A DNA stretch of 64,000 nucleotides from Calothrix sp. NIES-2100 (GTDB lineage Bacteria > Cyanobacteriota > Cyanobacteriia > Cyanobacteriales > Nostocaceae): positions 310,001 through 374,000 of the forward strand of contig NZ_AP018178.1 in assembly GCF_002368195.1 (NCBI RefSeq), in the 5' to 3' direction. This document shows, in pieces, positions 18,658 through 27,530 of the stretch. The notes under the pieces are model-generated. The model did no database searches and was not told the origin of the DNA. It was given only the letters and a program-made list of their open reading frames with translations. A program made the position numbers and the translations under genes. How positions within the stretch are numbered: the stretch's first letter is position 1; every line of letters begins with the position of its first letter.

Positions 18658-18720
18658 GTAGGGGCGGGTTCACAGATATTATTCAATCATTCACAACTAT
18701 TTCGCTTAACCCGCCCCTAC
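18658..18720 (+). repeat. 63-bp repeat with GTAGGGGCGGGTT ends, copy 2
   Basis: Same ends, length and orientation as 16740-16802, with about nine base differences confined to the middle. It lies upstream of nifV, between it and a 31-codon microORF. Confidence 0.85.
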
Positions 18721-18778
18721 TGCTTGTGAGAACTGCGGGGTGTGCTTTTGAAAATTGGTATTCTAAATTAATTGCAAT

Positions 18779-18874
18779 TTATTTTTTCGCTCGTAGCAAT
18801 AAATAGCCAAAATAGGTATTGACAACTGCGGGAATAACTATCAAAGTGATACCCGCAATTAATATTGATAGCAT
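18779..18874 (-). CDS. 31-residue single-helix membrane microprotein
   Basis: The short frame starts ATG at 18872-18874 after a strong GGAGGAG, ten bases upstream. It encodes MLSILIAGITLIVIPAVV then NTYFGYLLLRAKK: one membrane helix with a basic end, the layout of photosynthetic small subunits such as Pet, Psb or Ndh peptides, though I cannot match it to a named one. It lies 240 bases upstream of nifV on the same strand and could be co-transcribed with nifVZT. The very good ribosome site is the main support. Confidence 0.55.
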   Translation of the reverse strand: MLSILIAGITLIVIPAVVNTYFGYLLLRAKK

Positions 18875-19141
18875 GGCGGTCTCCTCCAGTGTAGATGGGT
18901 AATCAAAAAGTATTTGAGATGGAAAATCAAAACTGTTAAGGAACATGAGCAAAACAACCTTTGGGAATATTTTAATTAATTTTTAATTATTATTTGCTCC
19001 AACAAATGCTGATTGAGCAATTATTAATTACCATTGCAAAGTTGCAATAGTACAGGACTTACGGATGGGTGACGGAAAAAGTAACCGCTCCAGGACGCAG
19101 AGGACACAGAGAAATACGAGTTTGAGAGGTTTTTTGCGTAA

Positions 19142-19279
19142 TACCAATTTAATGTGAAGTTGCACATATCATGATCCCCCTAAATCCCCCTTTTTAAGGG
19201 GGACTTTAATTCTTTCCCCCCCTTTTTTAAGGGGGGCTAGGGGGGATCGAATTCTATGCAGCTTCATAAAGAATTGGTA
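19142..19279. mobile_element. MITE-like palindromic element
   Basis: Ends TACCAATTTAATGTGAAGTT and its imperfect complement ending GAATTGGTA bound about 138 bp. Inside are two GC-rich hairpins of the CCCCCTTTTTAAGGGGG type flanked by GATCCCCC and GGGGGGATC. No coding capacity. It sits between nifV and nifB. Confidence 0.7.
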
Positions 19280-19510
19280 TAAGTCCTATAGTAATTGGAG
19301 TTTATCGAGGGTTTATAAAGCCAGTGCGCATATGGGAGATGAGGAGGACAAATTACTAATGCCCAATGCCCAATGCCCAATGCCCCATGCCTATGTTACT
19401 TATATCAGGTAGCTCTAACTACATTAGTGCATGTATTAGCTTGTACTCAATTAGTATTAATCCCTATTGCATCAGAATTTACAAGCTGAAAAAAGTTTTT
19501 TTCCCGTTAG

Positions 19511-19546
19511 GGTACTAGTATTTTGAGATTAGGGGTACTGGTATTT
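19511..19546 (+). promoter_or_regulatory. Paired GGTACTNGTATTT motifs, left pair
   Basis: GGTACTAGTATTT at 19511 and GGTACTGGTATTT at 19534 form a direct pair 23 bp apart. The inverse of the same pair occurs at 20185-20219 with 22-bp spacing, about two helical turns in each case. A variant (GTACTAGTCTTT) lies at 19718. Confidence 0.5.
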
Positions 19547-20184
19547 ATCAAGCTAGAAATTGAGTAGTTGTTGACCAAAGCCTAAACTTTGTACTAAGCG
19601 GGATTTGCAGGTATTCTTGTCATAAATTTTTGCATATTTTAATGTGTACTCATCTGTACTCATGTGTACTCGTAAGTGAAATTTATTGAAAATAATTTTT
19701 CTGTATATCCAGCTACAGTACTAGTCTTTTATTGCTAAGCTTCAGAAAAAATTAGCCTTTGCTTTTATCTAATACAGTTGTCTGACTAATTAGTTAGCCA
19801 GAATGATGCTGCCAAAGCCTATAAAATCGTTATGCTGAGGGATCAGACCTATGATTTGCTAACAGTATCCTGAATTTGAGGGAGTTAGTCCGTCTGTATA
19901 TGTAGACACGATTTTAGATGAAGTTATTTTACAATTAGTTTTTACCATCGAAAAAGTGTTACTTTAGATACGGAATTGAATTTCGCTTAACGGCTGGGGT
20001 AGTGTTTAGTTAACTGCTCCAGCTATTTATCCCAAAACTGCCTAAGTAAATAGGAATTTGGAGAGCGATCGCAGACGATCTGAGTACAGATTGATCAATA
20101 CCAAAAAACAACTCAAATTACACTCAAACTATTGCTAGTATTAGGTTCAAGACGAGTACAAAAATACTTGAACCCCTTCATCAT

Positions 20185-20219
20185 AAATACTCGTACCCTG
20201 GGCAAAAAATACTAGTACC
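20185..20219 (-). promoter_or_regulatory. Paired GGTACTNGTATTT motifs, right pair (inverted)
   Basis: AAATACTCGTACC at 20185-20197 and AAATACTAGTACC at 20207-20219 are the complement of the left pair, 22 bp apart. They lie 440-480 bases upstream of the nifB start, interleaved with the GAGTACA sites. Confidence 0.5.
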
Positions 20220-20662
20220 TATACCTAAAAACTTTTTCTCAAAGCTTCCAAAAGCTTGGTAACTATCGCTTTCAATTTTTGAGTACAAGCTTAATCAATC
20301 TAATAAATTATAAAAAACACCAGCAATTTCCGACTTTCAGGTGACTGCTATAAATAAGACATGTAGCGCTCAACACCTAAGGCACTAACAGAAATGTATT
20401 GCTAAACACTTAATGTCCTAAAAAAAAACTCAACAGTGATAACTATCAAAGTTTGTAGCAATCATCTCTATGAATATAAGTCGCAGCTTTAAACCCGAAT
20501 TTTACCCAAGTCCCAAAAGTGGACAAACTAGCCGAAAGTCAAGGTTTATCTAACCAACGTAGGCAGGTTTTCAGAGTACAACGCGACTTTAATTTCTGGC
20601 TGAGATTGAGCAAAAGCATCTTCTATAATGCCAGTCCCATATTCTAAAGGCAGCGAAATTCA

Positions 20663-22129
20663 ATGACACCACCACCTACAGGGCTTCTAACTTCTCCAAC
20701 CACGGAAACCAAAACTAAAGCCAAATCGGGTAGTTGTGGTTGCAGCAGTAAAACTGATGCCACAACAAGTTTAGATGAAAAAATCAAAGCGCGGATTGAG
20801 AAACATCCTTGCTATAGCGAAGAAGCACACCACCACTACGCTAGGATGCACGTTGCAGTAGCACCAGCTTGCAACATCCAATGCAACTATTGCAACCGCA
20901 AATATGACTGTGCAAATGAAAGCCGTCCTGGTGTGGTTAGCGAATTGCTCACACCAGAAGAAGCCGCACACAAAGTTTTAGTAATTGCTGGCAAAATTCC
21001 CCAAATGACAGTTTTGGGAATTGCAGGGCCAGGAGATCCCCTAGCGAACCCAGAAAAAACCTTCCGTACCTTCGAGTTAATTGCCGAGAAAGCACCAGAT
21101 ATTAAACTTTGCTTGTCAACCAACGGATTGATGCTTCCCGATTACGTTGAGCGGATTAAACAACTGAATATCGATCATGTCACCATAACTATTAATATGG
21201 TAGACCCAGAAATCGGGGCGAAGATTTATCCTTGGGTTCACTACAATCGCAAACGCTACAGAGGTATTGAAGGTGTCCGCATTCTGCACGAAAAGCAGAT
21301 GGAAGGATTGCAAGCCCTCCAAGAAGCAGATATTCTGTGCAAAGTTAACTCGGTGATGATTCCGGGAATTAACGATGAACATTTGGTAGAGGTCAACGAA
21401 GTCATTCGTTCCAAGGGTGCATTCCTGCATAATATTATGCCCTTGATTTCTGCCCCAGAACACGGTACTCACTTTGGTTTAACTGGTCAACGCGGCCCGA
21501 ATCCTAAAGAACTGAAAACAGTACAAGATAACTGTTCTGGTAATATGAAAATGATGCGCCATTGTCGCCAATGTCGCGCCGATGCGGTAGGATTATTAGG
21601 CGAAGACCGCAGTCAAGAATTTACCAAAGATAAATTTATGGAAATGGCTCCAGAATACAATTTGGAGCAACGCCAAGAAGTCCATGCAGAGATTGAGAAG
21701 TCTCAAAAAGAAATCAAAGCCGTCAAAGAAAAAGCTGTAGAGACATTACATACAATATCCCTACAGGAAAGACCAAAAATCTTAGTTGCAGTCGCTACCA
21801 AAGGCGGCGGTTTGGTTAACCAGCACTTCGGTCACGCTAAAGAGTTTATGGTTTACGAAGTGGATGGTACCAGTGCTAAGTTTGTCGGTCATCGCAAAAT
21901 TGACCACTATTGCCAAAGTGGATATGGCGAGGAAGCCACTCTAGACAACATTATTCAAGCCATCTCCGATTGCAAAGCGGTTCTGGTTTCCAAAATTGGT
22001 CACTGTCCTCAAGAAGAATTGCAAAAAGCTGGTTTACAGACTGTTGAAGCTTACGACGTAATTGAGAAGGTGGCTTTGGAATTTTACGACCAGTATATCA
22101 AGGGGTTAGAGAAAACTGTTGACTGTTGA
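20663..22129 (+). CDS. nifB: FeMo-cofactor biosynthesis protein NifB (radical SAM)
   Basis: NifB builds the 8Fe-core precursor (NifB-co, L-cluster) of FeMo-cofactor with SAM-derived carbide insertion. The 488-residue protein has the radical-SAM motif CNIQCNYC (about residues 76-83), extra cluster cysteines in CSGNMKMMRHCRQC, and a C-terminal NifX-like domain from about residue 372 (ILVAVATKGGGLVNQHFGHAKEF). The last residues (KTVDC) are translated from a TGTTGAC tandem repeat. The short nifB-nifS gap has no fdxN. Confidence 0.98.
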   Translation: MTPPPTGLLTSPTTETKTKAKSGSCGCSSKTDATTSLDEKIKARIEKHPCYSEEAHHHYARMHVAVAPACNIQCNYCNRKYDCANESRPGVVSELLTPEEAAHKVLVIAGKIPQMTVLGIAGPGDPLANPEKTFRTFELIAEKAPDIKLCLSTNGLMLPDYVERIKQLNIDHVTITINMVDPEIGAKIYPWVHYNRKRYRGIEGVRILHEKQMEGLQALQEADILCKVNSVMIPGINDEHLVEVNEVIRSKGAFLHNIMPLISAPEHGTHFGLTGQRGPNPKELKTVQDNCSGNMKMMRHCRQCRADAVGLLGEDRSQEFTKDKFMEMAPEYNLEQRQEVHAEIEKSQKEIKAVKEKAVETLHTISLQERPKILVAVATKGGGLVNQHFGHAKEFMVYEVDGTSAKFVGHRKIDHYCQSGYGEEATLDNIIQAISDCKAVLVSKIGHCPQEELQKAGLQTVEAYDVIEKVALEFYDQYIKGLEKTVDC

Positions 22130-22211
22130 CTGTTGACCGCTTAAATAGAGAATCTCAAAAACTTTCCGAGCAATTTTCCCAGCGTAAACAAGATGTGGTG
22201 AGTCTGGAAGC

Positions 22212-23408
22212 ATGAGTGTAATTTATTTAGATAACAATGCCACAACCAAGGTAGATGAGCAAGTTATACAGGCGATGCTGCCCTATCTCACCGAGTTTTA
22301 CGGTAATCCTTCTTCGATGCACAGCTTTGGCGGACAAGTAGGGAAAGCAGTTAAGGAAGCAAGGGCGCAAGTTGCATCACTTTTGGGAGCCGAGGATTCA
22401 GAAATTATCTTCACCAGTTGTGGTACTGAAGGAAATAATGCAGCTATCAAGGCAGCTTTAGCAGCACAACCCGAAAAACGCCACATTATTACCACTCAAG
22501 TAGAACACGCAGCCATTCTCAATGTCTGCAAACAACTGGAAAAACAAGGTTACACAGTCACCTATCTATCTGTAGACCGCAAGGGTCAAATTGACTTGAT
22601 GGAACTAGAAGCCGCCCTGACTGGCAATACTGCTTTAGTTTCCACCATGTACGCTAACAATGAAACCGGCGTGATTTTCCCTATTGAGCAGATTGGGTTG
22701 CGGGCAAAAGAAGCCGGTGCTATCTTCCATGTAGATGCGGTACAGGCAGTAGGTAAAATTCCCCTCAACCTCAAGACCAGCAGCATTGATATGCTCACCC
22801 TCTCCGGTCACAAACTCCATGCTCCCAAAGGTGTGGGTGCGTTGTATGTTAGACGAGGTGTCAGATTTCGTCCGCTGTTAATCGGTGGACACCAGGAACG
22901 GGGACGCAGAGCAGGTACAGAGAATGTTCCCGGTATAATTGGTTTAGGCAAAGCTGCGGAATTGGCACAGGTACATTTAAAGGATGTGCAACGGGAAAAG
23001 GCATTACGCGATCGCTTGGAACAAGGTTTACTAACTGCAATCTCTGATACAGAAGTTAACAGTGATATTACGCAGAGATTGCCCAACACTACCAGCATCG
23101 GTTTCAAGTATATCGAAGGCGAAGCGATTTTATTATCCCTCAACCAATACGGCATCTGTGCATCTTCTGGTTCCGCTTGTACTTCTGGTTCCTTAGAACC
23201 CTCCCATGTTTTGCGGGCAATGGGCTTACCCTACACCACCTTGCACGGTTCGATTCGCTTCAGTCTTTCACGATACACCACTGAAGCCGAGATAGATAAA
23301 GTCCTAGAAGTAATGCCCCCGATTGTCGAGCGTCTACGCGCTATCTCTCCATTCAACAACGATCAAGCTGATTGGCTGCAAGGAAGGGAAGAGGCTTTGG
23401 CTCATTGA
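22212..23408 (+). CDS. nifS: Cysteine desulfurase NifS
   Basis: NifS is a PLP enzyme that removes sulfur from cysteine for nitrogenase Fe-S clusters, passing it to NifU. The 398-residue protein shows the class-V aminotransferase start VIYLDNNATTKVDEQV, the PLP lysine in LSGHKLHAPKGVGALY, and the persulfide cysteine in CASSGSACTSGSLEPSHVL. It follows nifB after 82 bases. Its stop is followed by GGACAAGG-type and AAAATCT-type tandem repeats before nifU. Confidence 0.97.
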   Translation: MSVIYLDNNATTKVDEQVIQAMLPYLTEFYGNPSSMHSFGGQVGKAVKEARAQVASLLGAEDSEIIFTSCGTEGNNAAIKAALAAQPEKRHIITTQVEHAAILNVCKQLEKQGYTVTYLSVDRKGQIDLMELEAALTGNTALVSTMYANNETGVIFPIEQIGLRAKEAGAIFHVDAVQAVGKIPLNLKTSSIDMLTLSGHKLHAPKGVGALYVRRGVRFRPLLIGGHQERGRRAGTENVPGIIGLGKAAELAQVHLKDVQREKALRDRLEQGLLTAISDTEVNSDITQRLPNTTSIGFKYIEGEAILLSLNQYGICASSGSACTSGSLEPSHVLRAMGLPYTTLHGSIRFSLSRYTTEAEIDKVLEVMPPIVERLRAISPFNNDQADWLQGREEALAH

Positions 23409-23538
23409 TTGGGACAAGGGGGACAAGGGGGACAAGGAGGACAAGGGGGACAAGAAGAATAATACCCGATGCCCAATGCCCAATGCCCAATACCCAATCC
23501 AAAATCTAAAATCTAAAATCTAAAATCTAAAATCGGTC
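23409..23538. repeat. Tandem short repeats between nifS and nifU
   Basis: Three kinds lie in series: GGACAAGGG units (about 23411-23452), CCCAATG units (about 23469-23495) and AAAATCT heptamers (about 23500-23534). These are the short tandemly repeated repetitive sequences typical of heterocystous cyanobacteria. Confidence 0.9.
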
Positions 23539-24480
23539 ATGTGGGAATATACTGATAAAGTACTAGAACTTTTTTACAACCCCAAAAACCAAGGTGCGAT
23601 CGCAGATAGCAATGAATCAGGTGTAGCCGTGGTTTTTGGCGAGGTGGGCAGTATTGCTTGCGGAGACGCTCTGAGACTGCATCTCAAGGTAGAAGTAGAC
23701 AGCGATAAAATTCTTGATGCTCGTTTTCAAACCTTTGGCTGCACAAGTGCGATCGCTTCTTCTTCGGCTTTGACTGAGTTAATTAAGGGTTTAACTTTAG
23801 ATCAAGCGCTGAAAGTCACCAATAAAGAGATTGCTGAATACCTGGGCGGCTTACCAGAAGCTAAGATGCATTGTTCTGTGATGGGACAAGAAGCCTTAGA
23901 AGCAGCGATTTTCAAATACCGGGGTATTCCCCTAGCTGTGCATGACGATGATGAAGGAGCATTGGTTTGTAGTTGCTTTGGGATCAGCGAAGCTAAGGTT
24001 CGCCGTGTGATTCAGGAAAACAACCTCACCACTGCGGAACAGGTAACAAGCTATGTGAAGGCGGGTGGCGGTTGTGGTTCTTGTCTAGCCAATATTGATG
24101 ACCTAATCTCTGCGGTCATCAAGGAATCAGCTGTACCTGTTGGTACTAGCTATAAATTAAGCGCAAAAATTACTGCAAATACTGCAACTGTTCAGGAACA
24201 ATCCTCACGACCGCTAACAACAGTCCAAAAAATCGCCTTGATTCAAAAAGTTCTGGATGAAGAAGTTAGACCACTGCTAATTGCGGATGGCGGAGATATT
24301 GAACTTTACGACGTGGATGGAGATCGCGTACAGGTAGTGCTGCAAGGTGCTTGTGGTTCTTGTCCTAGCAGTACCGCTACCCTGAAAGTTGCCGTTGAAG
24401 CTAAATTGCAAGAGCGTGTAAGCCCAAGCTTACGAGTAGAAGCTGTTGACCCATTATTCAGCCTTGCTAAGGGTCGTTAG
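23539..24480 (+). CDS. nifU: Fe-S cluster scaffold NifU
   Basis: The 313-residue, three-domain NifU is complete. An IscU-like N-domain has Cys in GSIACGDALRL, FGCTSAIASSSAL and AKMHCSVMG. The central [2Fe-2S] domain has CSCFGISEAKV and GGGCGSCLANIDD. The C-terminal NifU domain has GACGSCPSSTATLK. It assembles clusters with sulfur from NifS and delivers them to NifH and other nif proteins. It starts after the repeat-filled gap and precedes nifH by 179 bases. Confidence 0.97.
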   Translation: MWEYTDKVLELFYNPKNQGAIADSNESGVAVVFGEVGSIACGDALRLHLKVEVDSDKILDARFQTFGCTSAIASSSALTELIKGLTLDQALKVTNKEIAEYLGGLPEAKMHCSVMGQEALEAAIFKYRGIPLAVHDDDEGALVCSCFGISEAKVRRVIQENNLTTAEQVTSYVKAGGGCGSCLANIDDLISAVIKESAVPVGTSYKLSAKITANTATVQEQSSRPLTTVQKIALIQKVLDEEVRPLLIADGGDIELYDVDGDRVQVVLQGACGSCPSSTATLKVAVEAKLQERVSPSLRVEAVDPLFSLAKGR

Positions 24481-24659
24481 AAATTACCACTTAACCAAAT
24501 ATATGCAATCTATCTCTATTCCCGAACCAAAGGTGTTAGAGCGATCGCCACCAGCGACGTTCTCAGAAGCGATCGCTCCCAAGCAAATAAGCGATCGCCC
24601 TATCAAACCCAGACCACCACAAAACCTCAACCACCAAACTTATTGCAGGAGAAACAACC

Positions 24660-25556
24660 ATGACTGACAACAGCATTAGACAAATTGCATTCTACGGTAA
24701 AGGCGGTATTGGTAAATCCACAACATCCCAAAATACCCTTGCTGGTCTGGCTGAAATGGGCGAACGGATCATGATTGTAGGTTGTGACCCCAAAGCAGAC
24801 TCCACCCGCCTCATGCTGCACAGTAAAGCTCAAACCACCATTCTGCACCTAGCGGCTGAACGCGGCGAAATTGAAGATATTGAACTCGAAGAAGTATTGC
24901 TACCTGGTTACTTGGATGTCAAGTGTGTGGAGTCAGGTGGCCCTGAACCTGGTGTTGGTTGTGCTGGACGTGGGATCATTACCGCCATTAACTTCTTGGA
25001 AGAAAACGGCGCTTACGAAGACCTGGATTTTGTTTCCTACGACGTATTGGGTGACGTTGTTTGCGGTGGTTTCGCCATGCCAATTCGTGAAGGCAAAGCG
25101 CAAGAAATCTACATCGTTTGCTCTGGTGAAATGATGGCAATGTATGCTGCCAACAACATTGCACGGGGTATTCTCAAGTATGCTCACTCCGGTGGTGTGC
25201 GCTTAGGTGGTCTAATTTGCAACAGCCGTAATGTTGATGGAGAAATTGAATTAATTGAGGCATTAGCTGCAAGACTTAATACTCAGATGATTCACTTTGT
25301 ACCTCGTGACAATATCGTACAACACGCAGAACTGCGTCGGATGACGGTAATTGAATATGCTCCTGATAGTCAGCAAGCCGAGGAGTACCGTATTTTGGCG
25401 AGAAAGATTAAAGAGAACACCAAGCTGACCATTCCCACCCCCATCTCAATGGACGAACTGGAAGAACTGCTGGTTGAATTCGGGCTCCTGGGCGGCGAAG
25501 AAGAATACCAAAAAGCGATCGCCCAAGACTCAGGCAAAGCTGCTGCTGTTGTTTAA
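24660..25556 (+). CDS. nifH: Nitrogenase iron protein NifH
   Basis: The Fe protein of nitrogenase, an ATP-driven reductase of NifDK also needed for cofactor maturation. The 298-residue product has the P-loop YGKGGIGKSTTSQNT, switch regions with CDPKADSTRL and YDVLGDVVCGGFAMP, and the two cluster cysteines in GVGCAGRGI and DVVCGGF. The ADP-ribosylation-type arginine lies in VGCAGRGI. The start follows GCAGGAG. Three HIP1 octamers lie in the upstream gap. Confidence 0.99.
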   Translation: MTDNSIRQIAFYGKGGIGKSTTSQNTLAGLAEMGERIMIVGCDPKADSTRLMLHSKAQTTILHLAAERGEIEDIELEEVLLPGYLDVKCVESGGPEPGVGCAGRGIITAINFLEENGAYEDLDFVSYDVLGDVVCGGFAMPIREGKAQEIYIVCSGEMMAMYAANNIARGILKYAHSGGVRLGGLICNSRNVDGEIELIEALAARLNTQMIHFVPRDNIVQHAELRRMTVIEYAPDSQQAEEYRILARKIKENTKLTIPTPISMDELEELLVEFGLLGGEEEYQKAIAQDSGKAAAVV

Positions 25557-25677
25557 GCTGATTCGCTAAGTAGTCATTTCGGGAAGGGAACAGGGAACAA
25601 ATACCCCCTCTGCTTCCTTCTTCCCTCCACCCCCACCCCGCACACTCTGCGATCGCAAGTAGTCAAGAGGAAAAACT

Positions 25678-27183
25678 ATGACACCCTCCGAAGCCGCAAT
25701 TTTAGAGCAAATCACTGTTACTGAGCCAGTAACATCAGAAATTGACAAAAAAGCCTTGATCAAGGAAGTTCTGGAGGTATATCCGGACAAAGCCAAGAAA
25801 AAGCGGGAAAAGCACCTGAACGTTTACGAAGAAGGTAAATCTGATTGCGGCGTTAAGTCCAACATCAAATCTATTCCCGGAACAATGACCACCCGTGGTT
25901 GTGCCTATGCAGGTTCAAAAGGTGTGGTTTGGGGCCCCATCAAAGACATGGTTCACATCAGTCACGGCCCCGTTGGTTGCGGTTACTATTCTTGGTCAGG
26001 TCGCCGCAACTACTACATCGGTACTACTGGTATCGATTCTTTCGGCACGATGCAGTTCACCTCCGACTTCCAAGAACGGGACATCGTCTTTGGTGGAGAC
26101 AAAAAACTCGCCAAACTGATTGATGAAATTGAAGAACTGTTCCCCCTCAATCGCGGTATCTCCGTACAATCCGAATGCCCGATTGGTCTAATTGGTGACG
26201 ACATCGAAGCCGTTGCCAAGAAGAAATCCAAAGAAACTGGTAAAACTGTTGTTCCTGTACGTTGCGAAGGCTTCCGGGGTGTGTCCCAATCCCTTGGACA
26301 CCACATCGCCAACGATACCATCCGCGATTGGGTATTCCCCAAAGCTGACAAAGCCAAGAAAGAAGGCACCCTCGGATTTGAACCAGGCCCCTACGATGTA
26401 GCAATTATCGGTGACTACAACATCGGTGGTGATGCTTGGTCTAGCCGCATCCTGTTAGAAGAAATCGGCTTGCGGGTTGTGGCTCAGTGGTCTGGAGACG
26501 GCACTCTACACGAGATGATGCTCACCCCCAGCGTGAAACTAAACCTAGTTCACTGCTACCGCTCCATGAACTACATCTCCCGCCACATGGAAGAAGCTTA
26601 TGGTATTCCCTGGTTGGAATATAACTTCTTTGGCCCCACCAAGATTGCTGCATCCCTGCGAGAAATTGCTGCCAAGTTTGACGAGACTATTCAAGCCAAA
26701 GCAGAAGAAGTTATTGCCAAGTATGAAGCCCAAACCCAGGCTGTACTTGACAAATATCGCTCCCGCTTAGAAGGAAAAACAGTTGCTCTCATGGTTGGTG
26801 GTTTGCGTCCTCGTCACGTTGTTCCAGCCTTTGAAGACCTGGGCATGAAGTTGATTGGCACAGGTTACGAATTCGGTCACAATGACGACTACAAACGCAC
26901 TTCTCACTATGTCGAGAACGGGACATTAATTTACGATGACGTTTCTGCCTATGAATTTGAGCATTTCGTCAAAGCACTCAAGCCAGATTTAATTGCTTCC
27001 GGGATTAAAGAGAAGTATGTCTTCCAGAAAATGGCGCTTCCCTTCCGGCAAATGCACTCATGGGATTATTCGGGGCCGTACCACGGCTATGACGGATTCG
27101 CTATCTTCGCCCGTGATATGGATCTCGCTCTCAACAGCCCCACTTGGAGCTTAATCGGCGCACCTTGGAATAAAAGTGAGTGA
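25678..27183 (+). CDS. nifD: Nitrogenase MoFe protein alpha chain NifD
   Basis: The 501-residue protein carries the P-cluster ligands Cys75, Cys101 and Cys167 (GCAYAG, GCGYYSW, SECPIG), FeMo-cofactor Cys293 (VHCYRSMNY) and His460 (QMHSWDYSGPYHGYDGF). These map to Azotobacter alpha Cys62, 88, 154, 275 and His442. The gene is continuous, unlike nifD of heterocyst-specific clusters that carry an excision element. A 121-base gap after nifH holds a C-rich tract and a HIP1 site. Confidence 0.99.
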   Translation: MTPSEAAILEQITVTEPVTSEIDKKALIKEVLEVYPDKAKKKREKHLNVYEEGKSDCGVKSNIKSIPGTMTTRGCAYAGSKGVVWGPIKDMVHISHGPVGCGYYSWSGRRNYYIGTTGIDSFGTMQFTSDFQERDIVFGGDKKLAKLIDEIEELFPLNRGISVQSECPIGLIGDDIEAVAKKKSKETGKTVVPVRCEGFRGVSQSLGHHIANDTIRDWVFPKADKAKKEGTLGFEPGPYDVAIIGDYNIGGDAWSSRILLEEIGLRVVAQWSGDGTLHEMMLTPSVKLNLVHCYRSMNYISRHMEEAYGIPWLEYNFFGPTKIAASLREIAAKFDETIQAKAEEVIAKYEAQTQAVLDKYRSRLEGKTVALMVGGLRPRHVVPAFEDLGMKLIGTGYEFGHNDDYKRTSHYVENGTLIYDDVSAYEFEHFVKALKPDLIASGIKEKYVFQKMALPFRQMHSWDYSGPYHGYDGFAIFARDMDLALNSPTWSLIGAPWNKSE

Positions 27184-27207
27184 AAAAGCTATGAGTTTTG
27201 AATTTTA

Positions 27208-27481
27208 GGCGTTGTTGATTAATAGGATGATTTTTGTCTCACGCCAAGGCGCAAAGACGCAAAGAATCTAAGTTTAGCCTAGGTCAAAAATATTAATTCA
27301 TCCGGCAAATATGTAACGCCTAATTGTGAATTCAATTCTTCTCAAAACTCATAAATCAACATCCAAAACTTGCCGTTGCTCAATCAAAATATGAAACCCC
27401 AAAATAACCCTTGTTTTTCTTTGTACCTTTGCGCCTTTGCGCCTTTGCGTGAGAAAAATTCATATTTCCATCAGCAACGCC
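27208..27481. mobile_element. MITE-like element in the nifD-nifK gap
   Basis: About 274 bp with long imperfect inverted ends. The left end reads GGCGTTGTTGATTAATAGG then TTTTTGTCTCACGCCAAGG. The complement of the right end reads GGCGTTGCTGATGGAAATAT then TTTTTCTCACGCAAAGG. No ORF. It fills most of the 347-base gap between nifD and nifK, which are usually close. Confidence 0.75.
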
Positions 27482-27530
27482 GAAAAACTTCCTTTAACTA
27501 ACTACTCTAGAAGCTTGAAGAATTACTATT

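Larger units (their letters stand above)
19441..20581. promoter_or_regulatory. nifB upstream region with an array of GAGTACA motifs
   Basis: Eight sites with the core GAGTACA were found. Exact TGAGTACAA occurs at 19441-19449 (minus strand) and 20280-20288 (plus strand). Variants lie at 19645, 19655 and 19665 (minus, spaced exactly 10 bp), 20081, 20153 and 20573 (plus). Minus-oriented sites lie on the nifV side and plus-oriented sites on the nifB side. I recall, unverified, that a TGAGTACAA-type motif was reported as the target of the nif activator CnfR in Leptolyngbya. The 19645-19668 repeats also create two GTA-N8-TAC matches, the minimal NtcA pattern. Confidence 0.6.

Noticed and set aside
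20471..20554. 27-codon upstream frame ahead of nifB
   Set aside because: No ribosome site and no distinctive sequence; may be chance.
25678..27183. nifD excision element
   Set aside because: The gene is continuous with all cluster ligands present; no xisA is seen.
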